Source: Dinoroseobacter shibae DFL 12 = DSM 16493 (GTDB lineage: Bacteria > Pseudomonadota > Alphaproteobacteria > Rhodobacterales > Rhodobacteraceae). Taken from it: a DNA stretch of 64,000 bases. Shown in pieces: positions 45,514-53,871 of the stretch (its first letter is position 1; the number at the start of each line of letters is the position of its first letter). The notes beneath the pieces were generated by a model. The model was given only the letters and a program-made list of their open reading frames with translations, did no database searches and was not told where the DNA came from. The DNA lies in NCBI RefSeq assembly GCF_000018145.1, contig NC_009952.1, positions 2,170,001 to 2,234,000 of the forward strand, in the 5' to 3' direction. A program made the position numbers and the translations under genes.

Positions 45514-46209
45514 TCAATCCCGCCCCGACGCCCCGCGATAGGCGCGCGCCAGCCGCGCGGGATCGGCCCCGCCCAGATACCGCACCAGCAGCGACAGGTT
45601 CCGCGCCCCCCGGCGCAGCCAGCCCTCCCGCTCGTACCGCGCCGCACTGGTCGACACCGTCACCCCCAGCGGCGCCAGCCGCCCGCGCAAGGCCCGCGCC
45701 AGGGCCACATCCTCCATCAACGGCAGATCCGGAATGCCCCCCACCTCGCGCAGCAGATCCCGGTGGATCAACAAGCCCTGATCGCCATAGGGCAACCCGA
45801 ATGCCCGCGTGCGCAGGTTGGCCCACCCCGCCACGACCCGCGCCATGGGATGCCCGCTGTCGAACCGCAAATCGCCGTAGCGCGCGCGCCCGGCCTCCGG
45901 CAGCGCGTCGATCACCGCGCCGCTCCAACCCGGCCCAAGGGCCGTATCCGCATGCAGGATCAACAGCCACGGCGCCCTGGCCGCGGCCACCCCGCGGGCG
46001 ATCTGCCCGCCCCGCCCCGGCGCGCCGGTGATCCAGACCGCGCCCGCGGCCTCGGCCACCCGCGCCGTGGCATCGCTCGAGCCGCCATCGGACAGGATCA
46101 GCTCCGCGATCAGCCCCGCCTCCAGCCCCTCGGTCAGGGCCGGCAGCGACCGGCGCAACCCGTGCTCGGCGTTCAGAACCGGCATGATGATCGACACGGG
46201 CGCGGGCAT
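45514..46209 (-). CDS. family 2 glycosyltransferase (TIGR04283-like)
   Basis: 231-residue GT-A glycosyltransferase. VSIIMPVLNAEHGLRRSL at the N-terminus, AELILSDGGSSDAT with the nucleotide-binding Asp pair, APWLLILHADTALG as DxD-like motif, and FGLPYGDQGLLIHRDL. This layout is that of the TIGR04283 family, some members of which sit in arsenosugar synthesis clusters; no arsenic genes are adjacent. Cytoplasmic, no membrane helix. Confidence 0.87.
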   Translation of the reverse strand: MPAPVSIIMPVLNAEHGLRRSLPALTEGLEAGLIAELILSDGGSSDATARVAEAAGAVWITGAPGRGGQIARGVAAARAPWLLILHADTALGPGWSGAVIDALPEAGRARYGDLRFDSGHPMARVVAGWANLRTRAFGLPYGDQGLLIHRDLLREVGGIPDLPLMEDVALARALRGRLAPLGVTVSTSAARYEREGWLRRGARNLSLLVRYLGGADPARLARAYRGASGRD

Positions 46210-46298
46210 GGCCCCTCCGGGCGGAACAGACGAAAACCGGTCCCTTGTGGTCCGGCGCCAAACCTATATGTGAGGATCAGATTGAATGGGAGAGGGAA

Positions 46299-47084
46299 AT
46301 GCCCGACCACAGCAGCCCCGCAACCGACCCCGTGATCGAGGCCGCCCCGGCCCGCGCCGTGATCCGCGTGACCGGCCGCGACGCCCGCGATTTCCTGCAG
46401 GGCATGGTCACCAACGATCTGGCCAAGGGGCTGGAGCACGGCCTCGTCTACGCCGCTCTGCTCAGCCCCCAGGGCAAGTACCTGGCGGATTTTTTCGTGC
46501 TCGCGCAGGATGACGCCCTGCTGCTCGACGCCCCCGAAGCGCTGGCGCCCGACCTGCTCAAACGGCTGACCATGTTCAAGCTGCGCGCCGACGTCACGCT
46601 TGAGAAAACCGAGATGCCCGTCGCCCGCGGCCTCGGCCCCGCGCCCGAAGGCGCCTTGGCGGACCCGCGCGACCCGGCCCTCGGCTGGCGCCTCTACGGT
46701 GTGGCGGGCGGGCCCGAGGTGACGGATTGGGACGCGCTCCGCGTCGCCCATCTTGTGCCGGAGGCCGGGACCGAACTGATCCCAAATGACAGCTACATCC
46801 TCGAGATGGGGTTCGAGCGTCTGCACGGCGTCGATTTCAAGAAGGGCTGCTATGTCGGCCAGGAGGTCGTCGCCCGGATGAAGCACAAGACCGAGCTGCG
46901 CAAGGGCCTCGCCCGGGTCGCGGTCGCGGGCGAGGCCGCTCCGGGCGACGAAATTACCGCAGGCGGCAAACCCGTCGGCGTGCTCGGGACCCGCAGCGGC
47001 GACCGGGCGCTGGCCTACCTGCGCTTCGACCGCGCCACCGGACCGATGGAGGCCGGGGCCGCCCGCGTCACCTGGACGCCCTGA
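46299..47084 (+). CDS. ygfZ: YgfZ/IbaG-type folate-binding iron-sulfur repair protein
   Basis: Tetrahydrofolate-dependent protein that supports iron-sulfur cluster enzymes (MiaB, aconitase). 261 residues. N-terminal aminomethyltransferase-like fold (RDFLQGMVTNDLAKG), and the diagnostic YgfZ motif KKGCYVGQEVVARMKHK at about residue 190. The start follows GAGAGGGA; a frame 18 codons longer lacks a site. It is divergent from the glycosyltransferase gene. Confidence 0.93.
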   Translation: MPDHSSPATDPVIEAAPARAVIRVTGRDARDFLQGMVTNDLAKGLEHGLVYAALLSPQGKYLADFFVLAQDDALLLDAPEALAPDLLKRLTMFKLRADVTLEKTEMPVARGLGPAPEGALADPRDPALGWRLYGVAGGPEVTDWDALRVAHLVPEAGTELIPNDSYILEMGFERLHGVDFKKGCYVGQEVVARMKHKTELRKGLARVAVAGEAAPGDEITAGGKPVGVLGTRSGDRALAYLRFDRATGPMEAGAARVTWTP

Positions 47085-47099
47085 GCCCCGGCCCGTCGC

Positions 47100-47546
47100 T
47101 TACTCGACGGTGACCGTGATCACCTCGGTCATGATCGGCGGATCATGGGGCACGTGGTTCATGTCCCCCACCACCAGCTGCATGGTGTGCTCCCCCGGCG
47201 GCAGGTCGAGCGTCACTTGCGTCTGCCCCCCGCCGAAATGGATGTGGTTCTCATCGGCCGGAATGCCGTAGAGCAGCTCCTCCGCCCCGTCCGGGCCCTC
47301 GCCCAGGGCCGGGCGGTTGAGCAGCAGGTGATGATGCCCCGTGGCCTCGTTCTCGACCCCGGCGGGGGCCACCCCCATCCCTTCGAGCCCGAAGACCACC
47401 GTCACCGGGCTGGACACCGTGGCCCCGTCTTCGAGGTTGACGAAATAGACCGCCGCGCCTTCGGGGGCGGGCGTGTCCCCGGCCCAGGCGGCCCCGGCCA
47501 GTGCCGCGGCCAGACCCGCCGCGATGAAGGTATTCCTGAATGTCAT
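47100..47546 (-). CDS. exported DUF4399 protein
   Basis: 148 residues with a Sec signal peptide (residues 1-22, AWA). DUF4399 core: VYFVNLEDGATVSSPVTVVF and MGVAPAGVENEATGHHHLLL, a His-rich stretch that suggests metal binding, then DENHIHFGGGQTQVTLDLPP. Periplasmic; function unknown. Convergent with ygfZ. Confidence 0.9.
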   Translation of the reverse strand: MTFRNTFIAAGLAAALAGAAWAGDTPAPEGAAVYFVNLEDGATVSSPVTVVFGLEGMGVAPAGVENEATGHHHLLLNRPALGEGPDGAEELLYGIPADENHIHFGGGQTQVTLDLPPGEHTMQLVVGDMNHVPHDPPIMTEVITVTVE

Positions 47547-47876
47547 ATGTAGTCCTCCCTGTGGTGGCAGACCACGGTTGTCCCGCGCCTGCCCTCAAGA
47601 AGATAGACCGGATCGCGCCGCTTCCAGACGCAATTTCCGGCGCGCGCTCCTCGGCGATTTGCGCAACGGTGATTCGCTGATCGGGCGAAATCGGGCGGGT
47701 TTACCCGAGGGAACCTTGATCGAATTGCACAGGACACCGCGCAAACCTTCCCCACGGGGAAGGTTTCAGGCCCCGATCCGGCCCTTGGGGCCCGGCTGGC
47801 CGAAACCGCGCCTGGGTCTTTTTCGGGGTTTTTCGGAATGCGCCGCCGCCGGGGCGTTGCGCGAAATAAATTTCGC
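47547..47876. other. intergenic region with hairpin downstream of efp
   Basis: 330 bp without a gene. A near-perfect palindrome with 11-bp arms AAACCTTCCCC and GGGGAAGGTTT (47744-47767, 2-base centre) may end the efp transcript. The rest holds the DUF4399 promoter. A T-rich stretch TTTTTCGGGGTTTTTCGG lies at about 47818-47835. Confidence 0.5.
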
Positions 47877-48440
47877 TCAGGCGCGCTCGGAATATTCCAT
47901 GGTCTCGGTGTTCACCACGATCGCCTCGTCCTGGCCCACGAAAGGCGGCACCATGACCTTCACCCCGTTGTCGAGGATCGCGGGCTTGAACGAATTGGCC
48001 GCGGTCTGCCCCTTCACCACCGGCTCGGTCTCGATTACCTTGCAGGTGACCTTCTGCGGCAGGGACGCGTTCAGCGCCTCGGACTCGTAATACTCGATCT
48101 GGATCGTCATGCCATCTTGCAGGAACGGACGCCGGTCGCCCAGGATTTCTGCAGGCAGTTCAATCTGTTCGTAGGTCTCGTTGTCCATGAACACGAGCAT
48201 TCCATCGCTCTCGTAGAGGAATTGCTGGTCCTTCTGCTCCAGCCGCACCCGCTCCACCTTGTCGGCGCTGCGGAACCGCTCGTTGAGCTTGGAACCGTTA
48301 CGCAGGTTGCGGAGTTCAACTTGGGCAAACGCACCGCCCTTGCCGGGCTTGACGTGATCGACCTTCACGGCGGCCCACAAACCGCCATTATGCTCCAGCA
48401 CATTGCCGGGGCGTATTTCGTTTCCGTTGATCTTGGGCAT
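47877..48440 (-). CDS. efp: translation elongation factor P
   Basis: Relieves ribosome stalling at polyproline stretches. It has 187 residues. N-terminal KOW-like domain [20 protein letters not shown], with the modified loop lysine in [14 protein letters not shown] (K34 region), then the EFP OB domains ([16 protein letters not shown]-terminal [13 protein letters not shown]). The lysine at the tip implies EpmA-type lysylation. Upstream in-frame codons are rejected because they precede the conserved N-terminus. Confidence 0.97.
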   Translation of the reverse strand: MPKINGNEIRPGNVLEHNGGLWAAVKVDHVKPGKGGAFAQVELRNLRNGSKLNERFRSADKVERVRLEQKDQQFLYESDGMLVFMDNETYEQIELPAEILGDRRPFLQDGMTIQIEYYESEALNASLPQKVTCKVIETEPVVKGQTAANSFKPAILDNGVKVMVPPFVGQDEAIVVNTETMEYSERA

Positions 48441-48653
48441 GCGGTGAAACCATGGCAAAAGGTTGAACGAGGAGTGGCCGCTCCTATATCTGGCGGACGT
48501 GTCCGAAGCAAGCCGCATCAGGTTGCGTTAACCACGGCGACGCTATGCACAGGGAACATAACTGGTATAGAAAAAACGCAACCCAGAATCGGTGCGAAAT
48601 CGTCATATTCGGCGCTACGCCTAAAAGACAAGAGCAATAATCAAGGATACCCC

Positions 48654-48974
48654 ATGGCCGACTTCGTCGACTCGTCCGCTTTCAACTACGAACAGGGTCA
48701 GCGCGCGCGCAAACTCTTCGCTGCCGTTGTGCTTGCCGCCCTGGACGATGCAATTGCGGATGACAAGAAATACGGAAACGGCCCGGAGCAGATTGCGCGC
48801 TGGGCGCGTTCGCGCGATGGACGTGAAGTCCTGTCCTGCGCGGGCATCGACCCGAACGAGCGCGTGGTGAACGGGCTCATGGATTTCGTGGCGCAAGGCG
48901 TGCGGACCTCCGTCGCCCTGTCCCGCGAAGAGAGCGAGCGTCGCAACGCGGCGCAGCAGGCAAAAGCCGCCTGA
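48654..48974 (+). CDS. conserved small protein, DUF6280-like
   Basis: 106-residue cytoplasmic protein, highly conserved in Rhodobacterales from memory (DUF6280). Core: NYEQGQRARKLFAAVVLAAL, then GPEQIARWARSRDGREVL and ALSREESERRNAA. Function unknown. Start follows AAGGA. It is divergent from efp, with its own terminator 27 bp downstream, so it is monocistronic; the strong terminator and lower-GC promoter suggest high expression. Confidence 0.85.
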   Translation: MADFVDSSAFNYEQGQRARKLFAAVVLAALDDAIADDKKYGNGPEQIARWARSRDGREVLSCAGIDPNERVVNGLMDFVAQGVRTSVALSREESERRNAAQQAKAA

Positions 48975-49000
48975 TCCCGCCCCTTCCGTTTTCGCGATTT

Positions 49001-49027
49001 AACGCGTGTCCGTCGGGCACGCGTTTT
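49001..49027 (+). terminator. rho-independent terminator of the DUF6280-like gene
   Basis: AACGCGTG-TCC-GTC-GGG-CACGCGTT hairpin followed by TTTTTTC on the plus strand. Confidence 0.9.
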
Positions 49028-49139
49028 TTCGTGCGGGACATCACCCCTCCCGGGCGCTGACCGGGCGGCGGGCCGATCCGGGCTTGTCCCGGGGGCCGGG
49101 CCGGGTCTACTCCTGCCGGGGCCGAAACGCGGAGGGGAC

Positions 49140-50600
49140 ATGACACGAGCCATCATGGTGCAGGGGGCGGGCTCCAACGTGGGCAAGTCGATGATCGTGG
49201 CGGGGCTCGCACGGGCGTTCACCCGGCGCGGGTTGGTGGTGCGCCCCTTCAAGCCGCAGAACATGTCCAACAACGCCGCGGTCACCGCCGACGGGGGCGA
49301 GATCGGGCGCGCCCAGGCGCTGCAGGCCCGCGCGGCGGGCGTGGCCCCCAGCGTGCACATGAACCCCGTCCTGCTGAAACCCGAGACCGACACCGGCGCG
49401 CAGGTGATCGTCCAGGGCCAGCGCTTCGCCACCTTGCGCGCGCGGGACTACGCCAAGGCCAAGCCGCAGCTGCTGGCCCCGGCGGTCGACAGCTACCGGC
49501 GGCTCGCAGCCGAGGCCGAACTGGTGCTGATCGAAGGCGCGGGCAGCCCGGCGGAGATCAACCTGCGCGCGGGCGACATCGCCAATATGGGCTTTGCCGA
49601 GGCGGTGGAGGCCCCCGTGATCCTGGTGGGCGATATCGACCGGGGCGGCGTGATCGCGCAGCTGGTGGGCACCCACGCGATCCTGCCGCCACCCGACCGC
49701 GACCGCATTTCCGCATTTGCGGTCAACAAGTTCCGCGGCGATGTTCGACTGTTCGACGACGGCGTCACGGCGATTGCCGAGCGGACGGGATGGACCCCGC
49801 TGGGCGTGATCCCGTGGTTCGCGGACGCCTGGCGCCTGCCCGCCGAGGACGTGATGGACGTGGCCTCGCGAAGAGGCGGCGCGTTCAAGGTTGTGGTGCC
49901 ACGGCTCAACCGGCTGGCCAATTTCGACGATCTCGATCCGCTGGCCACGGAGCCGGGCCTCAGCGTCGAGATCATCGAGGCCGGGCGCCCCCTGCCGCTC
50001 GACGCGGATCTGGTGCTGATCCCCGGCAGCAAGTCCACCATCGCGGATCTGGCGCATTTCCGCGCCCAGGGCTGGGATATCGACCTTGCGGCCATCGTGC
50101 GGCGTGGCGGGCATGTGGTCGGGGTCTGCGGCGGCTACCAGATGCTGGGCCGGACCATCGCGGACCCCGAGGGGATCGAGGGCGCCGCAACGCAGGTGCC
50201 GGGCCTCGGCCTGCTGGATGTGTCCACCGTGATGCGCCCGCAGAAGCACCTGCGCCTGACCCAGGCCACGGAGGTCGAGAGCGGCGCGGCGCTGGAGGGC
50301 TACGAGATCCATCTGGGTGAGACCACGGGGCCCGATTGCGCCCGACCCTGGCTGCGGGTCGGGGACCGGGCCGAGGGGGCGGTGAGCGCGTCGGGCCGGG
50401 TGCGCGGCTGCTACCTGCACGGGCTGTTCGCGTCGGATGCATTCCGGGCGGCGGTGCTGACGCGGCTGGGCGCGCCGGTCAGCGCGCGCAGCTTCGAGAC
50501 GGAGGTGGAGGAGACGCTGGATGCACTCGCCGCCCATCTGGAGAGCCATATGGATCTCGACGCGGTGCTGGCCCAGGCCCGGCCCGTGCCGGAGCTGTGA
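49140..50600 (+). CDS. cobQ: cobyric acid synthase
   Basis: Amidates four side chains of the corrin in the cobalamin pathway, using glutamine and ATP. It has 486 residues. N-terminal dethiobiotin-synthetase-like ATPase domain ([18 protein letters not shown] and [12 protein letters not shown]), C-terminal glutamine amidotransferase domain with GGVCGGYQ-type nucleophile motif [15 protein letters not shown] and final [20 protein letters not shown] before the ATG. No other cob gene adjacent, and no cobalamin riboswitch recognised upstream. Confidence 0.96.
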   Translation: MTRAIMVQGAGSNVGKSMIVAGLARAFTRRGLVVRPFKPQNMSNNAAVTADGGEIGRAQALQARAAGVAPSVHMNPVLLKPETDTGAQVIVQGQRFATLRARDYAKAKPQLLAPAVDSYRRLAAEAELVLIEGAGSPAEINLRAGDIANMGFAEAVEAPVILVGDIDRGGVIAQLVGTHAILPPPDRDRISAFAVNKFRGDVRLFDDGVTAIAERTGWTPLGVIPWFADAWRLPAEDVMDVASRRGGAFKVVVPRLNRLANFDDLDPLATEPGLSVEIIEAGRPLPLDADLVLIPGSKSTIADLAHFRAQGWDIDLAAIVRRGGHVVGVCGGYQMLGRTIADPEGIEGAATQVPGLGLLDVSTVMRPQKHLRLTQATEVESGAALEGYEIHLGETTGPDCARPWLRVGDRAEGAVSASGRVRGCYLHGLFASDAFRAAVLTRLGAPVSARSFETEVEETLDALAAHLESHMDLDAVLAQARPVPEL

Positions 50601-50618
50601 TCGGCGGCGCGGCAGGGA

Positions 50619-51362
50619 TCAATCGCGGTCGCGGGCGTCCAGGCTGCGGGTGATCTCGGTCCGCACGAGGGACTGGAGGCGGCGTGCGACCAGCGCGTCG
50701 ATCTCGGCGCGCAGTTCTTGCCGGACGATGTCGCGCACCAGCTGCCGCAGGGCCCCGGTGTCGATCCGTCCCTCCGCATCCACGAGATGATCGAGCGCCT
50801 GCGCCTCCGCGCTGATTCCGGCCTCGGCCAGGGCGGCCCGCATGGTCTTGCCGACCGCGGCGCGCAGGGCTTCGGACATCTCAGGCAGTGCGGAGACCGC
50901 GTCATGGGCCGGGAACCGGTCGAGGTCGGAATCCTCGGCGTAATCCTCCCCCGCCAGCGGATCGACCCGCAGTGGCAGGCGCCAGGGCTCCGGCGGCCGG
51001 ATCTGGAATTCGGGGGTCAGCAGCAGGGTGCAGGGGCGCGCATCGTCTTCGCCGTCTTCGGAGCGCGTGTCGTCGGTACCCTGTTGTGCGACGAGGTCCG
51101 GCGGACGGCTCAGCGGTCCGGACGGCGCGTCCTCCGGTCGGGCGAGATGGGTAACGATACGGTCCACGAAGGGGGTCTCCCGCGGGGCGGGCCTTGGCGC
51201 CGCGCGGGTCTGCGGCGGCGGCGCGATCGGCTCGGTCAGGGTCAGGGGCGGCGGGTGGTCCGGGTTGGATGCGGGCTTCGGTTCGGCAAGCTGCCGGATC
51301 GTGTCGAGGACATCGGCTGGCATGGGCTTCAAGGGCGCTCTCGGCATCACGTCATCCCGCAT
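50619..51362 (-). CDS. proline-rich acidic protein, PopZ-like candidate
   Basis: A 247-residue protein of low complexity. The N-terminal PADVLDTIRQLAE resembles the PopZ start helix (EEILASIRRI), residues about 30-140 are Pro/Asp/Glu-rich and probably disordered, and residues about 165-247 are helical (LRQLVRDIVRQELRAEID, LVRTEITRSLDARDRD), like a PopZ-type oligomerisation end. The order pcm-tolC-this gene matches the pcm-tolC-popZ order that I remember from other alphaproteobacteria, with valS close by. Polar organiser function is inference; DUF2497/PopZ homology would need a profile search. Confidence 0.55.
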   Translation of the reverse strand: MRDDVMPRAPLKPMPADVLDTIRQLAEPKPASNPDHPPPLTLTEPIAPPPQTRAAPRPAPRETPFVDRIVTHLARPEDAPSGPLSRPPDLVAQQGTDDTRSEDGEDDARPCTLLLTPEFQIRPPEPWRLPLRVDPLAGEDYAEDSDLDRFPAHDAVSALPEMSEALRAAVGKTMRAALAEAGISAEAQALDHLVDAEGRIDTGALRQLVRDIVRQELRAEIDALVARRLQSLVRTEITRSLDARDRD

Positions 51363-51427
51363 GAACTACAAGATAGTGTAGGAACGCATCCTTTTTCACA
51401 CAAGAAAAACCTGCCCCGACCGGCCGC

Positions 51428-51448
51428 TTGTCCCGGGTCGCGGGACAA
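51428..51448 (-). terminator. hairpin downstream of tolC
   Basis: TTGTCCCG-N5-CGGGACAA lies 18 bp after the tolC stop and ahead of the PopZ-like gene. No T run directly after, so read-through is possible; it may act as an attenuator. Confidence 0.45.
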
Positions 51449-51466
51449 TCACGCGCCCTTGGGCGG

Positions 51467-52837
51467 TTAGTCGCGCATGATGCTTTGCAGCACCCGGTCG
51501 AGCCGCGCACCCTGCGTACTGGTCGCCGGCGCATTGGACACCGCGTTGAAATACGCGGCCGGGTCGTAGGTCGGCACCGGCAGGCCGAGGTAGTCTACGG
51601 TCATCAGCCCCATGGCCGACAACAGGTCATAGACCGCCTGCACCGCGGAGATCTCGGCCGAGAGCAGGGCTGTGCGCGCGTCGAGCACATCCTGTTCGGC
51701 GTCCAGCACATCGAGCGTGGTCCGCGCGCCCAGGCGGGCTTCCTCGGTCACACCTTCGAAGGCGATCTCGGCGGCCTCGACCTGGCGGCGGGTGGAGTCG
51801 ATATTGGCCCGGGTGACGAGGATTTCGGCCCAGGCGATGCCGACGCGCTGCCGGATCACCAGCACCGACTGGTTCAGGGTGGCGCGGGCGTTCTCGACCC
51901 CCGCCAGTGCCTGACGGTACTGGGCGCTCAGACCGCCGCCCTGGTAGATCGGGCCCGACAGCGTCAGCCCGATGCTGGAATCGGTCGTGTCATCGAGCGA
52001 GTCGCGGATCGACCGGGAGATGTTGGCCGTGGCGCTCGCCGTGGGCAGGATCGCCTTCTGGGCGACCTCCGCCACGATCTCGGAGGCGCGCACATTATGG
52101 CGGCCCTGCAGGATCGAGGGGTGCGTGCGCTCGGCGATCGAGGTCGCCTCCTCGACGGTGGCGGGGATCGCCGGTGACGGGGGCGGCGGGGCCAGGGATT
52201 GCGGGAACTGTCCGACCACGGCGCGATACACCTCCCGCGCGGCGGCCTGCTGACCCAGGGCGCGGGTCAGGTTGGCATTGGCCTCCGCCAGCCGGGCCTC
52301 GGCCTGGGCGACATCCGTGCGGGTCACCTCGCCGACCTCGAACCGATCGCGCGCGGCGCGCAGCTGTTCGGTGATCACGCGCACGTTGTTGCGCCGCAGG
52401 TCCACGTTGTCATTGGCGCCGCGGACGTTCAGGAAGGCGCTCACCCCCTCCAGCAGGACGTCCTGCTCGGTGGCGCGCAGGGCCTCGCGCGTCGCCAGCA
52501 CCAGTTCCTTGTTGGCCTCGATCCCCAGCCGGGTGCGGCCGAAGTCGAACAGCAGCAGGGACGCGGTGATCCCGAGCGAGCCATTGTCGGTTTCCCGGCC
52601 GAAATTGTCCGAATAGCCGTAATCGGCCGAGTAGTTCAGGATCGGGCGGAGCCGGGACACGGCGATTGCTACGTCCTCGTCCGCGGACCGCAGGAGCGCG
52701 CGGCTCTGCTCGATCAGTTCGCTGTTCTTGTAGGTATCGACCAGCGCATCGGTCAGGGATTGGGCCATTGCGGCACCGGACGCGGCGCACAGGACGGCCG
52801 CCCCGAGGACGGTATGACGCACGAATTTGGAGAACAC
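51467..52837 (-). CDS. tolC: TolC family outer-membrane efflux protein
   Basis: Outer-membrane channel for type I secretion or multidrug efflux. It has 456 residues from a GTG start preceded by GAGG at the right distance; another GTG 9 bases upstream is possible. Signal peptide residues 1-25 (AMA). Two OEP repeats: ALVDTYKNSELIEQSRALLR and the mirrored second half LGARTTLDVLDAEQDVLDA. LTLSGPIYQGGGLSAQYRQ is the family beta-strand segment. It lies 62 bp behind pcm. Confidence 0.94.
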   Translation of the reverse strand: MFSKFVRHTVLGAAVLCAASGAAMAQSLTDALVDTYKNSELIEQSRALLRSADEDVAIAVSRLRPILNYSADYGYSDNFGRETDNGSLGITASLLLFDFGRTRLGIEANKELVLATREALRATEQDVLLEGVSAFLNVRGANDNVDLRRNNVRVITEQLRAARDRFEVGEVTRTDVAQAEARLAEANANLTRALGQQAAAREVYRAVVGQFPQSLAPPPPSPAIPATVEEATSIAERTHPSILQGRHNVRASEIVAEVAQKAILPTASATANISRSIRDSLDDTTDSSIGLTLSGPIYQGGGLSAQYRQALAGVENARATLNQSVLVIRQRVGIAWAEILVTRANIDSTRRQVEAAEIAFEGVTEEARLGARTTLDVLDAEQDVLDARTALLSAEISAVQAVYDLLSAMGLMTVDYLGLPVPTYDPAAYFNAVSNAPATSTQGARLDRVLQSIMRD

Positions 52838-52899
52838 TGCCTGCACCTCTCTCGTGATCGAATCACTTTTTTTCGAATATGCAGGCTGGTGGAGAGCGT

Positions 52900-53553
52900 T
52901 TAAAGCATAAATGCCTGTTCTTGGGCGAAACCGTTCAGAACTGGTGCAGATGCGTTGAACTCGAAACGCCAGCTGACGTCGCCATCGACCTTGTAGCCGA
53001 GCCGGCAGGCGCCGAGGCCCTTCTCCATGAAGATCGCGGCGATGCGACCGCCTTCCTTGACCTGGTCGAGGATGGCGGGGGGCATCCGCTCCACCCCGCC
53101 CTGCAGGATGATCACGTCATAGGGGCCGTGTTTGGCCGCCCCTTCGGCAAGCGGCGCGTGGATCACGGCGGCGTTGTCGACATTCTCGGAGGACAGCAGC
53201 GTCTCGGCCTCGCGGGCAAGGTCTTCGACCTCTTCGACAGCGACGACCGCATCGGCCAGCCGCGCCAGCAGGGCCGCCGAGTAGCCCAGCCCGCAGCCCA
53301 GGTCGAGCACCATCTCGTCGGGCTGGATGTCCAGGGCATCAAGCATCTTGGCCAGGGTCCGCGGCTCCAGCATGACGCGGCCGCCGCCGAGGGGAATATT
53401 CTCGCTGATATAGGCGATCTCGCGCTTGTCGTCGGGGGTGAAGACCTCGCGGCGGACATGGAGCATCGCGTCGATGATGTTGAACTTGGTGACGTCGGAG
53501 GGGCGCACCTGTGTATCGACCATCATGGTTCTGCGGGCGGCATAATCGGTCAT
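52900..53553 (-). CDS. pcm: protein-L-isoaspartate O-methyltransferase
   Basis: SAM-dependent repair methyltransferase for isoaspartyl residues. It has 217 residues. PIMT signature: AYISENIPLGGGRVMLEPRT, and SAM motif I VLDLGCGLGYSAALLARLA. Alphaproteobacterial members of this branch precede tolC and may have another role, since the substrate Ser of classical PIMT motifs is not obvious. Start follows GGAAAG. First gene of the pcm-tolC-PopZ-like cluster. Confidence 0.92.
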   Translation of the reverse strand: MTDYAARRTMMVDTQVRPSDVTKFNIIDAMLHVRREVFTPDDKREIAYISENIPLGGGRVMLEPRTLAKMLDALDIQPDEMVLDLGCGLGYSAALLARLADAVVAVEEVEDLAREAETLLSSENVDNAAVIHAPLAEGAAKHGPYDVIILQGGVERMPPAILDQVKEGGRIAAIFMEKGLGACRLGYKVDGDVSWRFEFNASAPVLNGFAQEQAFML

Positions 53554-53685
53554 CGGGTGATCTTTCCAGCTGGCTCGGCTTGGTTTGCCATATCACAGCG
53601 CGCTCGGCAACGCGCGCGCGGTGCGACACGGAGGCCCGGATGGGTCCGGAAGCTCCCGCAGGGCCAGCAGCGCCCCCCGAGCCGC

Positions 53686-53714
53686 TTGCACCGCCCCGCC
53701 CCCGGTGCTAGAGC
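53686..53714 (+). promoter_or_regulatory. candidate promoter of tRNA-Cys
   Basis: TTGCAC, 17-base spacer, TAGAGC, ending 18 bases before the mature tRNA start. Position and spacing fit a sigma-70 promoter; the -10 is weak. Confidence 0.45.
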
Positions 53715-53732
53715 ATCGGCGCACCCTTGCGC

Positions 53733-53806
53733 GGCGAGTTGGCGGAGTGGTGACGCAGCGGATTGCAAATCCGTGTACACCGGTTCGATTCCGGTACTCG
53801 CCTCCA
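53733..53806 (+). tRNA. tRNA-Cys (GCA)
   Basis: 74-base cloverleaf with genomic CCA. Acceptor stem GGCGAGT pairs with ACTCGCC, anticodon loop ATTGCAAAT gives anticodon GCA at 53765-53767, T-arm GGTTCGATTCC. The 3' 17 bases are the attachment core of the genomic island that follows. Confidence 0.97.
53790..53806 (+). repeat. attL core (3' end of tRNA-Cys)
   Basis: TCCGGTACTCGCCTCCA. The same 17 bases recur exactly at 63553. Insertion keeps the tRNA gene intact. Confidence 0.92.
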
Positions 53807-53871
53807 TTTCATTCTAAATCAGTGACTTAGCTTCATGGCTATCGAGTGGGACACAATGGTGGAACACATCC

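Noticed and set aside
49028-49139. Cobalamin riboswitch upstream of cobQ
   Set aside because: No B12-box-like sequence or fitting fold could be seen in the 112 bp between the terminator and cobQ.
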